Shown here: positions 1-11,240 of the stretch, in pieces
Numbering within the stretch: position 1 is the stretch's first letter
How the letters are laid out: each line of letters begins with the position of its first letter
Source: Calendula officinalis
Taxonomy: Eukaryota; Streptophyta; Magnoliopsida; Asterales; Asteraceae
Direction of reading: 5' to 3'
Length of the DNA stretch: 64,000 bases
NCBI GenBank assembly: GCA_963853835.1
Contig: OY970828.1
Span: 60,442,861-60,506,860, forward strand
The notes under the pieces: model-generated
What the model was told of the DNA's origin: nothing
Databases searched by the model: none
The model's input: the letters and a program-made list of their open reading frames with translations, nothing else
Made by a program: the position numbers and the translations under genes

Positions 1-1010
1 AATGGTTAAGATAGATCCACTGATGATGAACACGACGAGCGATCTTCTAGTTGATCACTTGCAACGATCTTGTTCTTCGAAACTCGAAGAACACGAAGAA
101 CGAACGAAGAACACGAAGAACACAAGCTTGTGTTCTTGTGTTTGAGGTTCGGCCAATCGAGAGGAACAAAGGAGGATGGGATTTCGTGATCAAGGTGTAA
201 TGAATCAATCTTTAGGGTTAAGTCATAAGCCTCCTATTTATAATAGAAGATGTTACACTTAAAACCCTTCTAGTTTAATTAAGATTAACTTCTTAATTAA
301 TCTTCCTTTTTTACTCTTCCATCACTTATAGTTTAACTAGTTTATTATTGTTGCACTTAACTACTAAATGTCTAGTATTAATACACTAATAATTCGGTAC
401 CCATTTACACGAATTATATACTTGTATTTATACTTTTAATAAATAATTATATAATAACCTTTATATAATTTATACAACAATATTATCCAATTACTATATG
501 ATTTAATAGCTTTAAATCATATCATGGATAATCTATAATTAACACATTGTATATTTACTCAACTAGTAAATGTACAATTACTTGTATTAATTAGTTAGTT
601 AAACTAATCTAGTAATAAGTTAAACTTAACTTAATACTTAACTGATTCATAATGACTATTATTAATCATTCCTCTTCGTAGTATCATTGCATAACTTGCT
701 CGTATTACATGCACTCACTGGTGTGACCCTTAAGTGTTTCGTAGGCATGGATGTATCATTATAGGTTGACTAACTGTGCACATAAATCCTTCAAAGGTGT
801 ACTATGATAGTACAAAAGAAGTTGACTTTCCCTTTACATGTTTGGAGGGACAAACGATGAAGTACTGACAAGTTATCTTCTATTCCAAAATAGAAGATCT
901 TCATCGTTTTCTTCTTCTTTGAGCGGGAAAGGAAAATGTTCAAAGTGTCAAGAATATTTTCCACTAAGTCTCTATCTGCAGTAGGTACCATCAGCCGATT
1001 CCACTATTAG
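1..1010 (-). mobile_element. LTR fragment of a minus-strand LTR retrotransposon (right edge approximate)
   Basis: Read on the minus strand, the block has the layout of an LTR. AT-rich U3-like sequence runs in from about 1010, a TATA-type box (tataaatagg on the minus strand) lies near 225-245, and a leader-like tract rich in 'gaacacgaag' repeats continues to the window edge. It sits inside, and is unlike, the Athila-type LTR that resumes after about 1015, so it is probably a nested insertion. I found no target-site duplication, and the internal region lies outside the window. The family is uncertain; Copia is a guess from the style of the LTR. Confidence 0.4.
116..137. repeat. 22-bp perfect palindrome
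   Basis: The two 11-base halves (AAGAACACAAG and its complement) are perfectly self-complementary around a HindIII-like centre AAGCTT. It lies in the 'gaacac/gaagaa' repeat tract of the minus-strand LTR. It may be a transcript hairpin in the LTR leader. Confidence 0.7.
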
Positions 1011-1014
1011 CTTA

Positions 1015-1512
1015 TTGGTCTTCTTCGGGTTTCTGTCCTTCGGCCATAAACTTTGAATGATCACTCTTGTATAGCTGCTGATTTGACTTGATTCCTTGAG
1101 CTAAGTACGTACTCAGCTGAAGGTTTATGAATATACTTGTACTTCAGCTGAGATACATACTTCAGTTGATTTATTCTTCTTAGCTATCGATCATCAAATC
1201 TTATTTACTTAGTCTGGGGACTAACATCATGCATAGTGAATACCATTTTAAATCTTGAAATCAGTTCATAAAAATCATTTGTCAACTCTACTTTTAAAGC
1301 TTAATTAAAAACACATTATAAATTATCTGTCCAAATTAATTTACTTAGTTCTAGTTTACGAGTCAACTTAACCGTTCCCTGAGGAAACGATACCTGGTTT
1401 ACTTACCTTCACTATACTATCTGCGATTAAGTCATACTTGCCTAAGTGTGTGGTAGTTTAGATAAGGTGTAAATTAGTATTAAATTTTATAACTAGAGTT
1501 AACACAACAAGT
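1015..1512 (+). mobile_element. 3' part of an Athila/Tat-like Gypsy LTR
   Basis: This segment ends immediately before a tRNA-Asp-like primer binding site, which makes it the 3' end of a 5' LTR. From about 1227 it aligns by eye with 13087-13412, sharing the catgcata-tgaata start, the 'cttgaaatca' block and the 'acttgcct..gtgtgg' block near the end. The two copies are clearly diverged, so they may be LTRs of an old element or of two related elements. The upstream part of this LTR is replaced by the insertion at 1-1010. Confidence 0.5.
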
Positions 1513-1515
1513 TTT

Positions 1516-1534
1516 TGGCGCCGCTGCCGGGGAT
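1516..1534 (+). other. Primer binding site, tRNA-Asp type
   Basis: TGGCGCCGCTGCCGGGGAT matches the complement of the 3' end of plant tRNA-Asp (expected TGGCGCCGTTGCCGGGGAT) with one mismatch. This PBS is typical of the Athila/Tat branch of plant Ty3/Gypsy elements. It sets the element on the plus strand and the 5' LTR boundary just upstream. Confidence 0.75.
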
Positions 1535-2801
1535 TAAAAAGTCCACGAACACATCACCGGTTACACATTTTCCGACGAGTTCTTAAATATGATCGAGTTG
1601 AAAAAAAATATTATGAACTTTGTTGTGTATCTGGTACTGAAGCCAGAAATTTTGTGCTTACATGTCACGCAGGGCTGAATGGTAACCATTTTGGCCCTAG
1701 CGATATCGTTGCTGAGGATCGTCCGGTAATTTACCCCAAGTAATCTACCTTGGGCGCGAGTCAAGCTCATGACTCGAAAATAAACGAGGCGCTTCTCGGG
1801 AGGCAACCCGTGCTTTTACTAATTTTATTCTATTTTGTTTTGTGTGTTTTTTTATTGTTATGTTAGGAACCCAGATTGAGCTGAATGAATGCTTGGACTA
1901 TGATGCTTGGATGAGGATGCTTGGATGATGATGTTTGCAGTGCAAAACCACACAACCTCAGGGAGTATTTTTCCTTTGTACCCTCATTTTACACTTCTGT
2001 TTTGAAACTTTTAGATGTATTGGGGACAATGCAAATTTCAAGTGTGGGGAGGGGGTGAATTAAAAATTCCACCACTTAATTTTGTGAATCTTTGATAGAA
2101 TCATCTAAATGCACGTAAATGAATTTGATTAGCATTAGCCAAAAACATTTTTAAGACATTTCTCAATGCTTCGAGGAAAAACAAATTAGGAAAAACATTT
2201 TTATTTAAACGATAAAATTTCTTTTAGTTTTTATGTTTCAAAATATTTGGCTTTTTATCATTTAAAAAATCTTTTTAGTAATCTATTCAATCTTTAGTGG
2301 CCTAAGTAATACAAAAAGTCTTGCATAATTCAAAATTTTCACTTAAGTTAACTTCTAACAAAAAAGGTTGAGGTTGGATACCTAATTTAGAAAAATCCAT
2401 TTGTGTACGAAATACGTCGGTGAAAGCCGAGAATTAAAGTAGTTGATGAGTCAGGATGTTGCATCAGTGATAGCCCCCTTCGGCCCAATATGATGTCCAA
2501 TATACATTATAAATCTTTAGGGTTCTATTGGTAAGTCGAAGTAAGGGTTGGATCTGGTGTAAATTATCGAAAAATTGAAAAAGCTGAATAAATGTAATGT
2601 ACAATGTGCATAACAATCATAAATAGTCACATTGGCAAAAAAGTTTAAGCTGTGTTCAATTCAAAAAATCTTAAAGTTGGAAGTTCTCACAAAAGTAAAT
2701 ATTCTAAATTATGCAAGAATGAGTAGATTTTAGGCTAATAAAGATTTAATAAGCTGACTAAAAAGGGATTAAAATAATGTAAAGCTGGGTAAAACTGTAC
2801 A
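1535..2801 (+). mobile_element. Internal remnant of the Athila/Tat-like element, no coding capacity
   Basis: No gag or pol reading frame follows the PBS. Instead there are landmarks usual in the 3' internal part of these elements: a hairpin CGGG-aggcaa-CCCG at 1797-1810, and a 'ggggacaatgc..aagtgtgggg' stretch with a polypurine run at about 2023-2055. The rest to 2801 is AT-rich and non-coding. It appears to be a large internal deletion, giving a LARD-like non-autonomous element. It is interrupted by the Copia insertion and resumes at 11867. Confidence 0.45.
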
Positions 2802-2806
2802 TAAAT
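2802..2806. repeat. Target-site duplication TAAAT, left
   Basis: TAAAT directly precedes the TGTTGG start of the Copia left LTR and is repeated exactly at 11862-11866 after the right LTR. Confidence 0.85.
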
Positions 2807-3450
2807 TGTTGGAAATATTGTATATGCAAGTTGGAAAATTTCCTATCATATTTCATATGTTGCATCGGTCACGAGGATTTGCAGAGCTTTATTTTTTTTC
2901 GAGCCTCTTGAAATGTCATAACGGTTGACAATAATTTTGACACTAATGGTGACACTAATTTTGATACTAATGTCTACACTAATGTTGACACTAATGTGAG
3001 CATTAAAATAATAAGAGTTATTATTTGCTCTTCATAAATTTGTGTAAAGGCTTGAGCCTATAAAAGGGACATTTGGGGTGAAAGTTCTAACACAGAAAAA
3101 TGAATAAGCTCTCCTCTTGATCATGCTATTGCGTTCTTGATAGAATTCACATGTTTCCAAGTAGTCACTTTGTGTTATCGGTAACTCTATTGCTGTAGAA
3201 TCATACCGACAAACTGCATCAAATCCTGGGGTTCTACGCCGAGGCTTGCATCATATAGAGCGCGTAAAAACCTTAAAGGACAGGAATCACAATTCCGCGC
3301 GGTTCGTTATTTCATCAAGAATCAAGTTTGTTCATTCCATTTGGTTCTTTCTTATTTGTTGGTTTTGATATTGATTAATCAATATCAAATACGGTTTTAA
3401 TATCGTAATTGTCTAATTATTTAATCACCGAATATATAAAATTAACAACA
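2807..3450 (+). repeat. Copia 5' LTR (644 bp)
   Basis: It starts TGTTGGAAATATTG and ends ATTAACAACA. A TATA-like 'tataaaaggg' lies at about 3059. Compared with the right LTR it differs at scattered bases and by about 23 extra bases, in a run of degenerate 'gacactaat' repeats near 2935-2990. Confidence 0.9.
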
Positions 3451-3611
3451 TCTTTAAGGTTTTTATATAATATTTATTGTGTATATATACACATATCTAT
3501 ATCTATACTACTTTTAAATGGGTGTTGGACATTTCTAAAAGAGGAAGTCTGAATTTCAACCCTTCCATTTTTAGCAATGCCCAAACCCACTTTAAAATCA
3601 ATATTTTAAAA

Positions 3612-4030
3612 TTGCTTCTGCCGAGATTCGAACCCAGGTGGGCAGGTAGCCCAGGCAGGAAGCTTACCACTAGACTATAGGCAACTTGGTGACTATGTTT
3701 CGTACACTTTCTATACTAACTGTCCCGAACTCATTTCACGTTAAACTTAAAAATTAAAAACCCGCGCTTGCCAAGATTCGAACCCAGGTGGGCAGTTACC
3801 CCAGACAGGAAGCTTCCCACTAGGCTATAAGCAACTTGTTGTCTATGTTTCGTACACTTTCTATACTAACTGTCCCGAACCCATTTCACGTTAAACTTAA
3901 AAATTAAAAACCTGCGCTTGCAAAGATTCGAACCCAGGTGGGCAGTTAACCCAGGCAGGAAGCTTACCACTAGGCTATAAGCAACTTGGTGTCTGTGTTT
4001 CGTACACTAAATATACTAACTGTACGGAAA
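3612..4030 (-). repeat. Three tandem 150-bp tRNA-derived (SINE-like) units
   Basis: The landmark gattcgaaccc recurs at 3625, 3775 and 3925, an exact 150-bp period. On the minus strand each unit carries a box A-like TAGCCTAGTGG and a box B-like GGTTCGAATCT about 30 bp apart, as in a tRNA gene or the tRNA head of a SINE. About 75 bp of non-tRNA sequence follows, ending near 'cgaaacatag'. The anticodon and acceptor stems do not look intact, so these are not functional tRNA genes. The best reading is a tRNA-derived SINE or a retro-tRNA piece amplified in tandem inside the Helitron. Confidence 0.65.
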
Positions 4031-4788
4031 CGCGTTTGACTATATTAAATAAAAACGTTTACCTAATTAATTCCGTCCTTTTATAAACTCTATATTTTAA
4101 AGGAATATAGATTCGAGATATTAACCTGATTAAATAAGCATTCAATTTCGGATTTAAGACATACCAGTTCCTAACCATTTATGATCCTAATTTTTGGTAC
4201 ACATCGAGAAACACAGTAATTTGGTTAATATTCGAAATTGCATATAACCATTTAGACATACCAGTTCTTCAATGATTTCATCCTAATTTTTTGTATTAAA
4301 TTTTAACATTGAATTCGTGCGATTTAGATCACACCATTCTATTTTTCTTACGGTTACAAATCACAAATATCTCATGGATTTAATAAGTTACAAACATTGA
4401 AATCATTGAATTGAAAGCATGCGTTTTTTATGGTTACAAATCACAAATCTCTCATTGATTTTTTAAGTTACAAACATTGAAATCATTGAAAGCATGCGTT
4501 TTTTTTATCATTATGGTGTGCGTTTTTATATACATTAGATATATATTGAATTGCACGTTTTTTTCTAACATGTATATATACTCCATCAACTTACGATGGA
4601 GTTGTTGTGAAACCTACAAACGAGGTGAACCTACAAATGTCTTTAATCACCCAATATGGTGCTTCAGTGCTTCAACCACTGCCACGACCTACACAAGAAG
4701 TAGAGGTAACCTATATTTGATTAAATTCAGAGTTTCAATTTCTTACTTTAAAATCATAAATCCTGTGTTAACTAAAATTTTTTTTATA

Positions 4789-5253
4789 CCTCTTTCGAAG
4801 GAATTTGATGGATATGAACCGATTGAAAACTTTGAAGATCTCTGCAATCCACATTTGTGGTACAAATGCAAATTTGTTCGCGTTGAATATGTTTGGCTTG
4901 ACCACAAACATAACAAATATATTTGTTCCTGCTTGACAGATTTGTAAGTTACTACTAATTAAAATACGATCTATTTTTTTTTTTTACTAATAATCATTTA
5001 TTATCAGAGGCACAAATTCGCAGCGATTATCTCCCCCATCTTAGTTTCTGCATACCAACGCCGAAAACTAGAAGGCGGTGTCTTTTCTTTAAAGTATTTC
5101 AAAATTGATTACAACGATGTTGAATACTTTCCTCGCTTTGACAACTATACCTTTGTTCGTAATGAATGGGCAATAATATTCAATACTAAAACCGAGATTG
5201 CCGAAACTTCGAATGGAGAAGATGCCTGGTTCCCTAAGTACCCATTGGTCTGA
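4789..5253 (+). pseudogene. RPA1/DUF223-like OB-fold gene fragment (two exons)
   Basis: Exon 1 (to about 4946) encodes a segment containing PIENF, WYKCKFVRVEYVW and NKYIC. It ends at a GTAAGT donor at 4947. After a short intron with a CAG acceptor near 5009, the second exon reads GHKFAAIIS..LEGGVFSLKYFKI..YTFVRNEWAIIFNTKTE and stops at 5251-5253. The order WxxKxRVxxxW, then HxxI, then LxEGxxYxxxxFxV, then an FxxKT end is that of the first single-strand-DNA-binding OB fold of replication protein A large-subunit relatives. The protein ends after one domain where full-length relatives have two or three, and no good start codon is evident, so this looks like a truncated copy. Such genes are known passengers of plant Helitrons. 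Later exon-like pieces (5525, 5940) were not resolved. Confidence 0.55.
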
Positions 5254-6232
5254 TCTCCGACATGGCTATTGCAGGATCAAACAACTCGACAAATGTTGAT
5301 TGGTACGTCTACGTTACATTTTTAAATGTTTTACTTAAAAATATTAATATTTTACGTTTTCGCTTAATTACTAACCCTGTCACAGACGTTGCTGGAAACA
5401 TGTCGAACGGTTGCTTTTTTTTACATCCGGTCGGATATCGTGTGCAATTTTGCTGCATGACTGTCTGTAAGTCTTTATACCTGATTTACCTGATTTTGAG
5501 CTGATTTCTTGGACTGAATTGCAGGTGGAAGATTGTAGATTACGGGGACATCTAATGCAGGTTATGTGATAGTGAATTACCTGAATAAGATATATAATAT
5601 TGTAAATTACAGGAATCATTCATGTGGTTTCATATTGGTGGTTCTTCATTTGTGGTCTCGCCATTATCAACATGGAGTCTGATCTGTTGTTATCTTCTTC
5701 CGTGTACAACAATGATGTTGAGCCCTTACAAGATTAGACTTATTCTACTATTGCAACAATGTCTGTAGTTGAAACCGCAAATATAGATTTCACAAGGTAC
5801 GATCTGGACCTAAGCCATTTTTGTACAGACAGACTCATGAAGACCATCAAATCCACACAAAAAAAAAAAAACAATAATAACAATTTGGTCAACATTAATG
5901 TACAAACCACATTAACTTGAACATTTTTGAAATTTTCAGGTTATCATCATAATTTTTGGACGTGGTGTATATCAAGGAAATGGTAAAACAATTATTCGAA
6001 GAAGATGGATTTTTCTATATCTTAAATTTGTGTGTATCTCATAAGAAGTTTGTACAAATGCCGAAAATGTAATCTCCGCCATGCACCCCACTTGGTTACA
6101 TGTAGAACCGCCAGTGCCACCAATCCTACTGCTTATTTTTTATATTCGTTATAAAAATATGTAATCAATGAACTTTTAATCGCCAGAAATATATAGTTTG
6201 CAGCCCGCCGCATCACGCGGGTTTTAACCTAG

Positions 6233-6940
6233 TTTTCTTTATATATATTCTGTGACTAATAAAATAATAGACAAATGGATATTGAGATATTATGTCAATG
6301 TTTTATATATATTCATGTTATGGAATAATTGTTTTAAAAGTGATTATTATGGCTATTGAGTTCAACTTGTATGAGTTACATTTTTTCTAATCATGGCTAT
6401 TTAATATATGTATTTTAATGTTTTGACATATTTAAATATCTATTTTAATCTAACGGAAAAAGTTAAAACAAGAGGTTTTTTCTCATTTAAAGTGGGTATT
6501 ATATGAATTATCATGCTTATGGTTGAAGCATTATAATTGAGTTAAATAATTATTATTTTTTGTATATAGATTATTTCAAGATACTTTTATGTTTGAAAAG
6601 TGTACTATTTGAAAAATCATGATCATACAAAATAGATAATTTTATTGTTAAATTGAATTATTCCCGGTTGTGTATCATTAAGCATTGTATTGAATCTATA
6701 AGTGAAATAAATTATGAATCATCACCAAATAGGCTCACCTATTCTTATTACAATGTCTAGGAAAGATAAAGGCGGTTTTTCTTACTCCAAATGGGGGTGG
6801 TTCCGATACGCACTAGCGCTGTCTACCCTCACCGTCTTTCCTGGTTGTATTCGAATAGAGCTACCGAAAAGGGTTGAATAAATAATGTTTTCCTTCATTG
6901 TGGTTAAATACTTGGAGTTTCACTAATTTGAGGACTACTC
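6233..6940 (+). other. Copia internal sequence, gag region not recognisable
   Basis: Between the Helitron end and the first pol-like frame there is no readable gag. The stretch is AT-rich, with one more GC-balanced patch at about 6770-6850. I see no CCHC zinc-knuckle motif. The gag of this element appears lost or decayed. Confidence 0.4.
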
Positions 6941-6941
6941 T

Positions 6942-7530
6942 TTGGATGTTTTGTTGAAACACTTCCTTGTTGAGAAGGAAAATCTCATAAGAGATCAAAA
7001 GAGTAAAGTCAGATTGAGTGTGTACCACGTGTCAGGTGGGGGCTCGGATTTTGCTTATGTAAAAGGAATTGCAAATGTTGTTGCAAATCTAACCCACTTG
7101 GGTGCAAGTGTGGGTCATGTAGGAGTCAATATGACTACCTCAATTACTCGGGTGATGGAGGCCCGAGACTGGTTTGTGGATTCTGGAGTTAACATTCATG
7201 TTTGGGGAAATCGTGATAGTTTCCAAATTTATGGTATGGTTCGAGAAGGAACTGTGGTGACATGTGTTGACCGCCATAGAGTACGTGTTCATGATATTGA
7301 CACAGCGGTGCTCATATTCTGAAATGGAATTATGGTTACCCTTCGAGAGGTCCTACATGTTCCTTGAATCTCCAAGGGATTTATATCGGAGAACAAATTT
7401 GACAAAAAATGGTTACAAGCTGGTAATAATAAAAAATGATCATATCGTGTTCTCCAAAGATGGGTTATTTGCAGGTCAAACCATCAACACGGGTGGAATG
7501 TTTATGCTTGATCTATGTGGCGATGGATAA
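6942..7530 (+). pseudogene. Copia protease and GAG-pre-integrase region, broken
   Basis: The aspartic protease signature is visible as WFVDSGVNIHVWGNRDSF (DSG at about 7178-7186). The usual Copia continuation follows: NGIMVTLREVLHVP around 7323-7362, then a block like kxxGYKLV..FSKDGLF..GGMFMLDL (7400-7520). Stop codons at 7320-7322 and after LHVP, and a frameshift before LTKNGYKL, break the polyprotein. In intact elements this part cleaves the Gag-Pol precursor. The lower-case consensus residue at the third position after DSG is V where most Copia proteases have T or S. Confidence 0.75.
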
Positions 7531-7699
7531 GATAATGTTGTATGTATATCTAATGATTATGTGTTAAATGTTGATCTTTGTAATCGTGAGAATATGATAC
7601 TGTCAGCGTTAGTGACAATATCGCTAGTGATGATGTAACTAAGTTTCGAATTAATGAAATAGTTTTTCAAATTATATTGCGTGTTCAATTTCTTTGTGC

Positions 7700-8573
7700 C
7701 ATAAAAGGTTAGCTCACACTAAAAGAAATATTGAAATGACACAATCTAAAAGTAAATAATAAAGATTTTGAAAAATGTGAAACTTGTATAAAATCAAAGT
7801 TTACAAAGAAACTTTTTCAAGTGTCAAAAGAATTACATCATTACTTGAGTTGATCTATTTTGATATTTGTGAATTGAATGGAATACTCACGCGTGGAGGT
7901 AAAAGATACTTCATTACATTTTGTGGTGACTCTAGCCGCTATTTACATGTTTACTTGTTGCATTCAAAAGATGAAGCTTTCAATGCATTCAAAAGATGAA
8001 GCTTTCAATGCATTCAAACTATATCAGTACATGGCTGAAAATCAACATGACAAACACATTAAGATTCTTCGCTTGGAAAGAGGCGGAGAATAGTTTGATA
8101 CATTTTGTGAAGAGAATGGTATCAAGCATGAAAAAATTTCACCATATACTCCTCAACCGAATGGATTAGCTGAAAGAGAGAGTTGAACCCTTGTTGAAAT
8201 GGTCAGCTATATGATGAATCAATCCGGTTTGCCACACAATCTGCGGGGGGGAGCATTGTTGACTGCGTGTTATGTGCACAACAGAATCACTAGTCGTGTG
8301 ATTACTTCTAGTGCATATGAGTTATGGAATGGAAGAAAACATAACTTAGATTATCTAATAGTGTGGGGGTGTTTAGCTTGTTATGGTACACCTGATCTTA
8401 AACGATTAGATTATCTAAGAATGTGGGGGTGTTTAACTTATTATCGTACACCTTATCCTAAACGATCCAAGTTGGGAGCTCGAGCTATGAAGAGTATATT
8501 CATTGGATATGCTCAAAATAACAAGGCCTACCGATTGTTGGATAAAGAATCAGGTGTCGTGTATAATCCATAG
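7700..8573 (+). pseudogene. Copia integrase, broken
   Basis: The zinc-binding start is seen as HKRLAHTKRNIEM (about 7700) and KCETCIKSKFTKK (about 7765-7800). The catalytic core follows: LELIYFDICE, GKRYFITFCGDSSRY, LERGGE and YTPQPNGLAERES. The second catalytic Asp position reads Glu (LERGGE for the usual S-D-R-G-G-E), a stop follows directly, and another stop follows AERES. A perfect 25-bp tandem duplication at 7965-8014 shifts the frame. A 60-bp diverged duplication (8347-8466) repeats the block LDYL..WGCL..PKR. The enzyme is inactive. Confidence 0.85.
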
Positions 8574-8779
8574 ATGTGGAGTTCTTCGAGGATAAGTTAA
8601 TATGAGATGATGAAAACTCCAATCCCAACTTTAATCATATTCTAGTACCCAGCACTTCTCGAGATATTATCCCATCTTCTTCTGTTGTAGAAGAACCACC
8701 TTCTTCTGTTGCAGAAGAACCAACAAGGAGTACAAGGGTCAGAAGGGAAAATAATTTTAGAGATGATTTTCTTTCAAAC

Positions 8780-9329
8780 TTGGTTGAAGGACGATCCTAA
8801 GACTTTTACTGAAGCCATAACATCGCGGGATGCTCCTTTATGAAATGAGGCCATTAATGATGAAATGCATTCAATTATGGGAAATGGAATTTGGGAATTA
8901 GCTGATCTTCCCAAGGGTATGAGACCCATATGATCTAAATGGATCTTCAAGAGGAAATATCGTCCAGATAGATCAATATCTTTTATAAAGCGAGAGTAGT
9001 CGCTAAAGGTTATAAACAAAGAGAAGGTATTGATTATTTCGATACATATGCTCTGGTTGCTAGGATTAGTTCAAATTAGAACTCTTATAGCAATCTCTAC
9101 ATTGAAAGGACTGTACATTTATCAAATGGATGTGAAGACAATCTTTCTAAATGGATATCTCAAGTAGGAGATATACTTGGAGCAACCTAAAGGTTTCATA
9201 GTATGCGGACAGGAAAAAAAAGTTTGTAGACTTATTGAATCACTATACAGTTTGAGGTAAGCTCTAAAACAGTGGCATGAGAGGTTTGACACCACTGTAT
9301 CTGCATTTGGTTTTAAGCATAATAGTAGT
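8780..9329 (+). pseudogene. Copia reverse transcriptase, 5' half, broken
   Basis: Readable motifs, with intervening stops, are EAITSRDAPL, IWELADLPKGMRPI, SKWIFKRKY, VVAKGYKQREGIDYF, IRTLIAISTLKGLYIYQMDVK and IFLNGYL. The first catalytic Asp is present in QMDVK. Frameshifts occur near 8980 and 9075 and stops near 8840, 8932 and 9165. The 3' half continues after the hAT MITE that interrupts the frame at 9330. Confidence 0.85.
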
Positions 9330-9725
9330 TAGGGCTGTCAAAACTTGACACGACACGACAAAAATACACAAAACGAAACGAAATTGGGACGAAACTGAAA
9401 TTTGAAATCGTGTTCGTGTTGTGTAAAACAAACACGAAGTCGTGTCGTGTCGTGTTCGTGTTCAGAGATTAACACGAAATTGACACGATAGTTATGATTT
9501 TGTCGTGTTTGTCGTGTTTATCGTGTTTTAAGCATGTAATAAGTAAGAAATTTGTTATTTATTTTGTGTTGTCGTGTTTATCGTGTTATCGTTTTTTTAA
9601 TCGTGTTCGTGTTAGCAAAATAAAACACGACTTCGTGTCGTGTCGTTTTCGTGTTGAACGTTTTCGTGTCGTGTCGTGTCGTGTTATCCAGAAACACGAA
9701 ACGATAGCACGATTTGACAGCTCTA
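9330..9725. mobile_element. hAT MITE inside the Copia reverse transcriptase
   Basis: The inverted ends are TAGGGCTGTCAAA and TTTGACAGCTCTA. The flanking 8-bp repeats are ATAGTAGT (9322-9329) and ATAGCGGT (9726-9733), 6/8 identical. Removing the insert and one repeat restores the expected HNSSDRC-type reading frame, which supports the boundaries. The body is mostly 'cgtgtcgtgttcgtg' repeats in both orientations and does not encode protein. Confidence 0.8.
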
Positions 9726-9733
9726 ATAGCGGT

Positions 9734-10732
9734 GACAGATGTATCTACACTAAATGCACAACTGAATACGTACACCGTAGGTATCTGTCTTTATGTTGAT
9801 GATATGTTGATCATTAGCACTCACCTACAAGGTATACTTGATACGAAGAAATATCTATCCTCGAACTTTAAGATGAAAGATCTAGGAGAAGTGGATACCA
9901 TTCTTGGTATTAAGGTCGAAAAGGACAGATAGTCAAATTTCTCTAAGTCAATCTCATTACATAGAGAAAATATTGACAAAGTTTCAACACTTGAATATTA
10001 AGGAATTTAACACTCCTTTCGATTCTAGTGTAAAACTTGAAGTGAACTCTGGTAGAGCAGTGGCTCAACTAGAATATGTTAGTGCAATTGGAAGCATGAC
10101 ACACTGCACTAGACCCGACATTGCTTTTGCAGTAAGCAAACTAAGTCAATATACTGTAAATCCCGGTACAGATGACTGGAAGGTAGTAGGAAGAGTACTA
10201 GAATATCTGAAAATGACTAGTAATCTTGAGTTGACTTACACGTCAAATTCTAGTATACTAGTGGGGGTATTCAGATGCTAGTTGGATTAATAACATGAGT
10301 GATACTAAATCCACAAGTGTATGGATTTATACACTAGCTGGTGGGGCTATTTCTTGGGCGAGTAAGAAACACTCATGTATAGCTCATTCAACGATGGAAG
10401 TTGAGCTTATTGCTTTAGCCGCTGAAGGCAAAGAGGCAGAGTGGATTAGAGATCTACTCTTGGATATCAGTTTGTGGGATACTCCGATGCCTTCAATTCC
10501 CATGTACTGTGACAGTGAGGCCACACTGTCTAAAGTATATAATTCTATAAATAATGGGAAGTCGAGACACGTAGGTCTTCGACATCATTCTGTGAGACAA
10601 CTAATTGATAGTGGTACCATCAAAGTTGTTTATGTCAAGACATCGAAGAACTTGGCAGATCCGTTTACCAAACCTCTGACGAGAGATTTGGTTACATCTA
10701 CCGCGAGAGCCATGGGTCTAAAACCAAACTAG
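9734..10732 (+). pseudogene. Copia reverse transcriptase 3' half and RNase H
   Basis: After the MITE the frame resumes with DRCIYTK. A frameshift leads to GICLYVDDMLIIS (the YVDD catalytic box at about 9790-9830) and FKMKDLGEVDTILGIKV. A second frameshift leads to SQSHYIEKIL, YVSAIGSM and ARPDIAF-like 'TRPDIAFAVSKLS'. RNase H reads GGAISWASKKHSCIAHSTMEVE.., AEGKEAEWIRDLL, MYCDSEA, GKSRHVGLRHHSVRQL and NLADPFTKPLT, ending at TAG 10730-10732 after GLKPN. The RNase H part (10295-10732) is the longest undamaged frame of the element. Confidence 0.88.
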
Positions 10733-11240
10733 AATCGTTAGTAATGGAAACCCAACTTGAACTTAGTGCTCCTATTTTCAAGTTTAATGGGTAACAACGA
10801 AATTACTAACGATAGAAGGTACTATCAATCAAGATAGATCCATGTGAGGTACGATAGTACGTCGTTGCCGAGAACGAGGATGAGTTAATACTCTTAACAA
10901 AATTTTGGAGACATCTAAGCAACGAAGATGTTGTGAAATTTTGCCTATATGATCTAGAGGTGGTGCCGCCTCAAATGAAGACTGTTGGTTTGTCTTCTAA
11001 AAAGTCATGAAAAGGATTTTAGCACATGGCCATATTAGTGCTCAGGGAGATCACAAATACAGCATATGTTATGTGGGGGGTAAACCAGGGAGGTTATAAA
11101 GGTTCTTGGTTTAAACCTATTAGGATACCATTGAATAACCTCTTCTTGTTTGCTCACATTAAACTTGGGTTTAATCTTCGTGACACCCAGGTGACAACAT
11201 CCGTCTGAGTGAAAGGAAACTTTCCAACTTGGTGGGGGAT
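10733..11240 (+). other. Copia 3' untranslated internal region with PPT
   Basis: Non-coding sequence between the RNase H stop and the 3' LTR. It ends with the polypurine tract ggtgggggat at 11231-11240. The short frames here are not conserved. Confidence 0.6.

Larger units (their letters stand above)
3502..6232 (+). mobile_element. Helitron nested in the Copia element (2.7 kb)
   Basis: The right end is Helitron-like. A GC-rich hairpin (CCCGC at 6204-6208 and GCGGG at 6217-6221) is followed after 7 nt by CTAG at 6229-6232 and then a T. The left end is read as A|TCTATACTAC at 3502, which fits the A-T target and TC start of plant Helitrons. Inside are a tRNA-like trimer and a two-exon gene fragment with an RPA/DUF223-like OB fold, a gene class often associated with plant Helitrons. 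No Rep/helicase gene is present, so the copy is non-autonomous. The 5' end is less certain than the 3' end. Confidence 0.65.

Noticed and set aside
3612..4030. Three functional tRNA genes on the minus strand
   Set aside because: Boxes A and B are present, but the acceptor and anticodon stems do not form convincingly and there is no clear anticodon loop. The units continue into non-tRNA sequence.
9494..9799. Cys/Ser/Val-rich open frame
   Set aside because: It is a product of the 'cgtgtcgtgttcgtg' repeats in the hAT MITE body.
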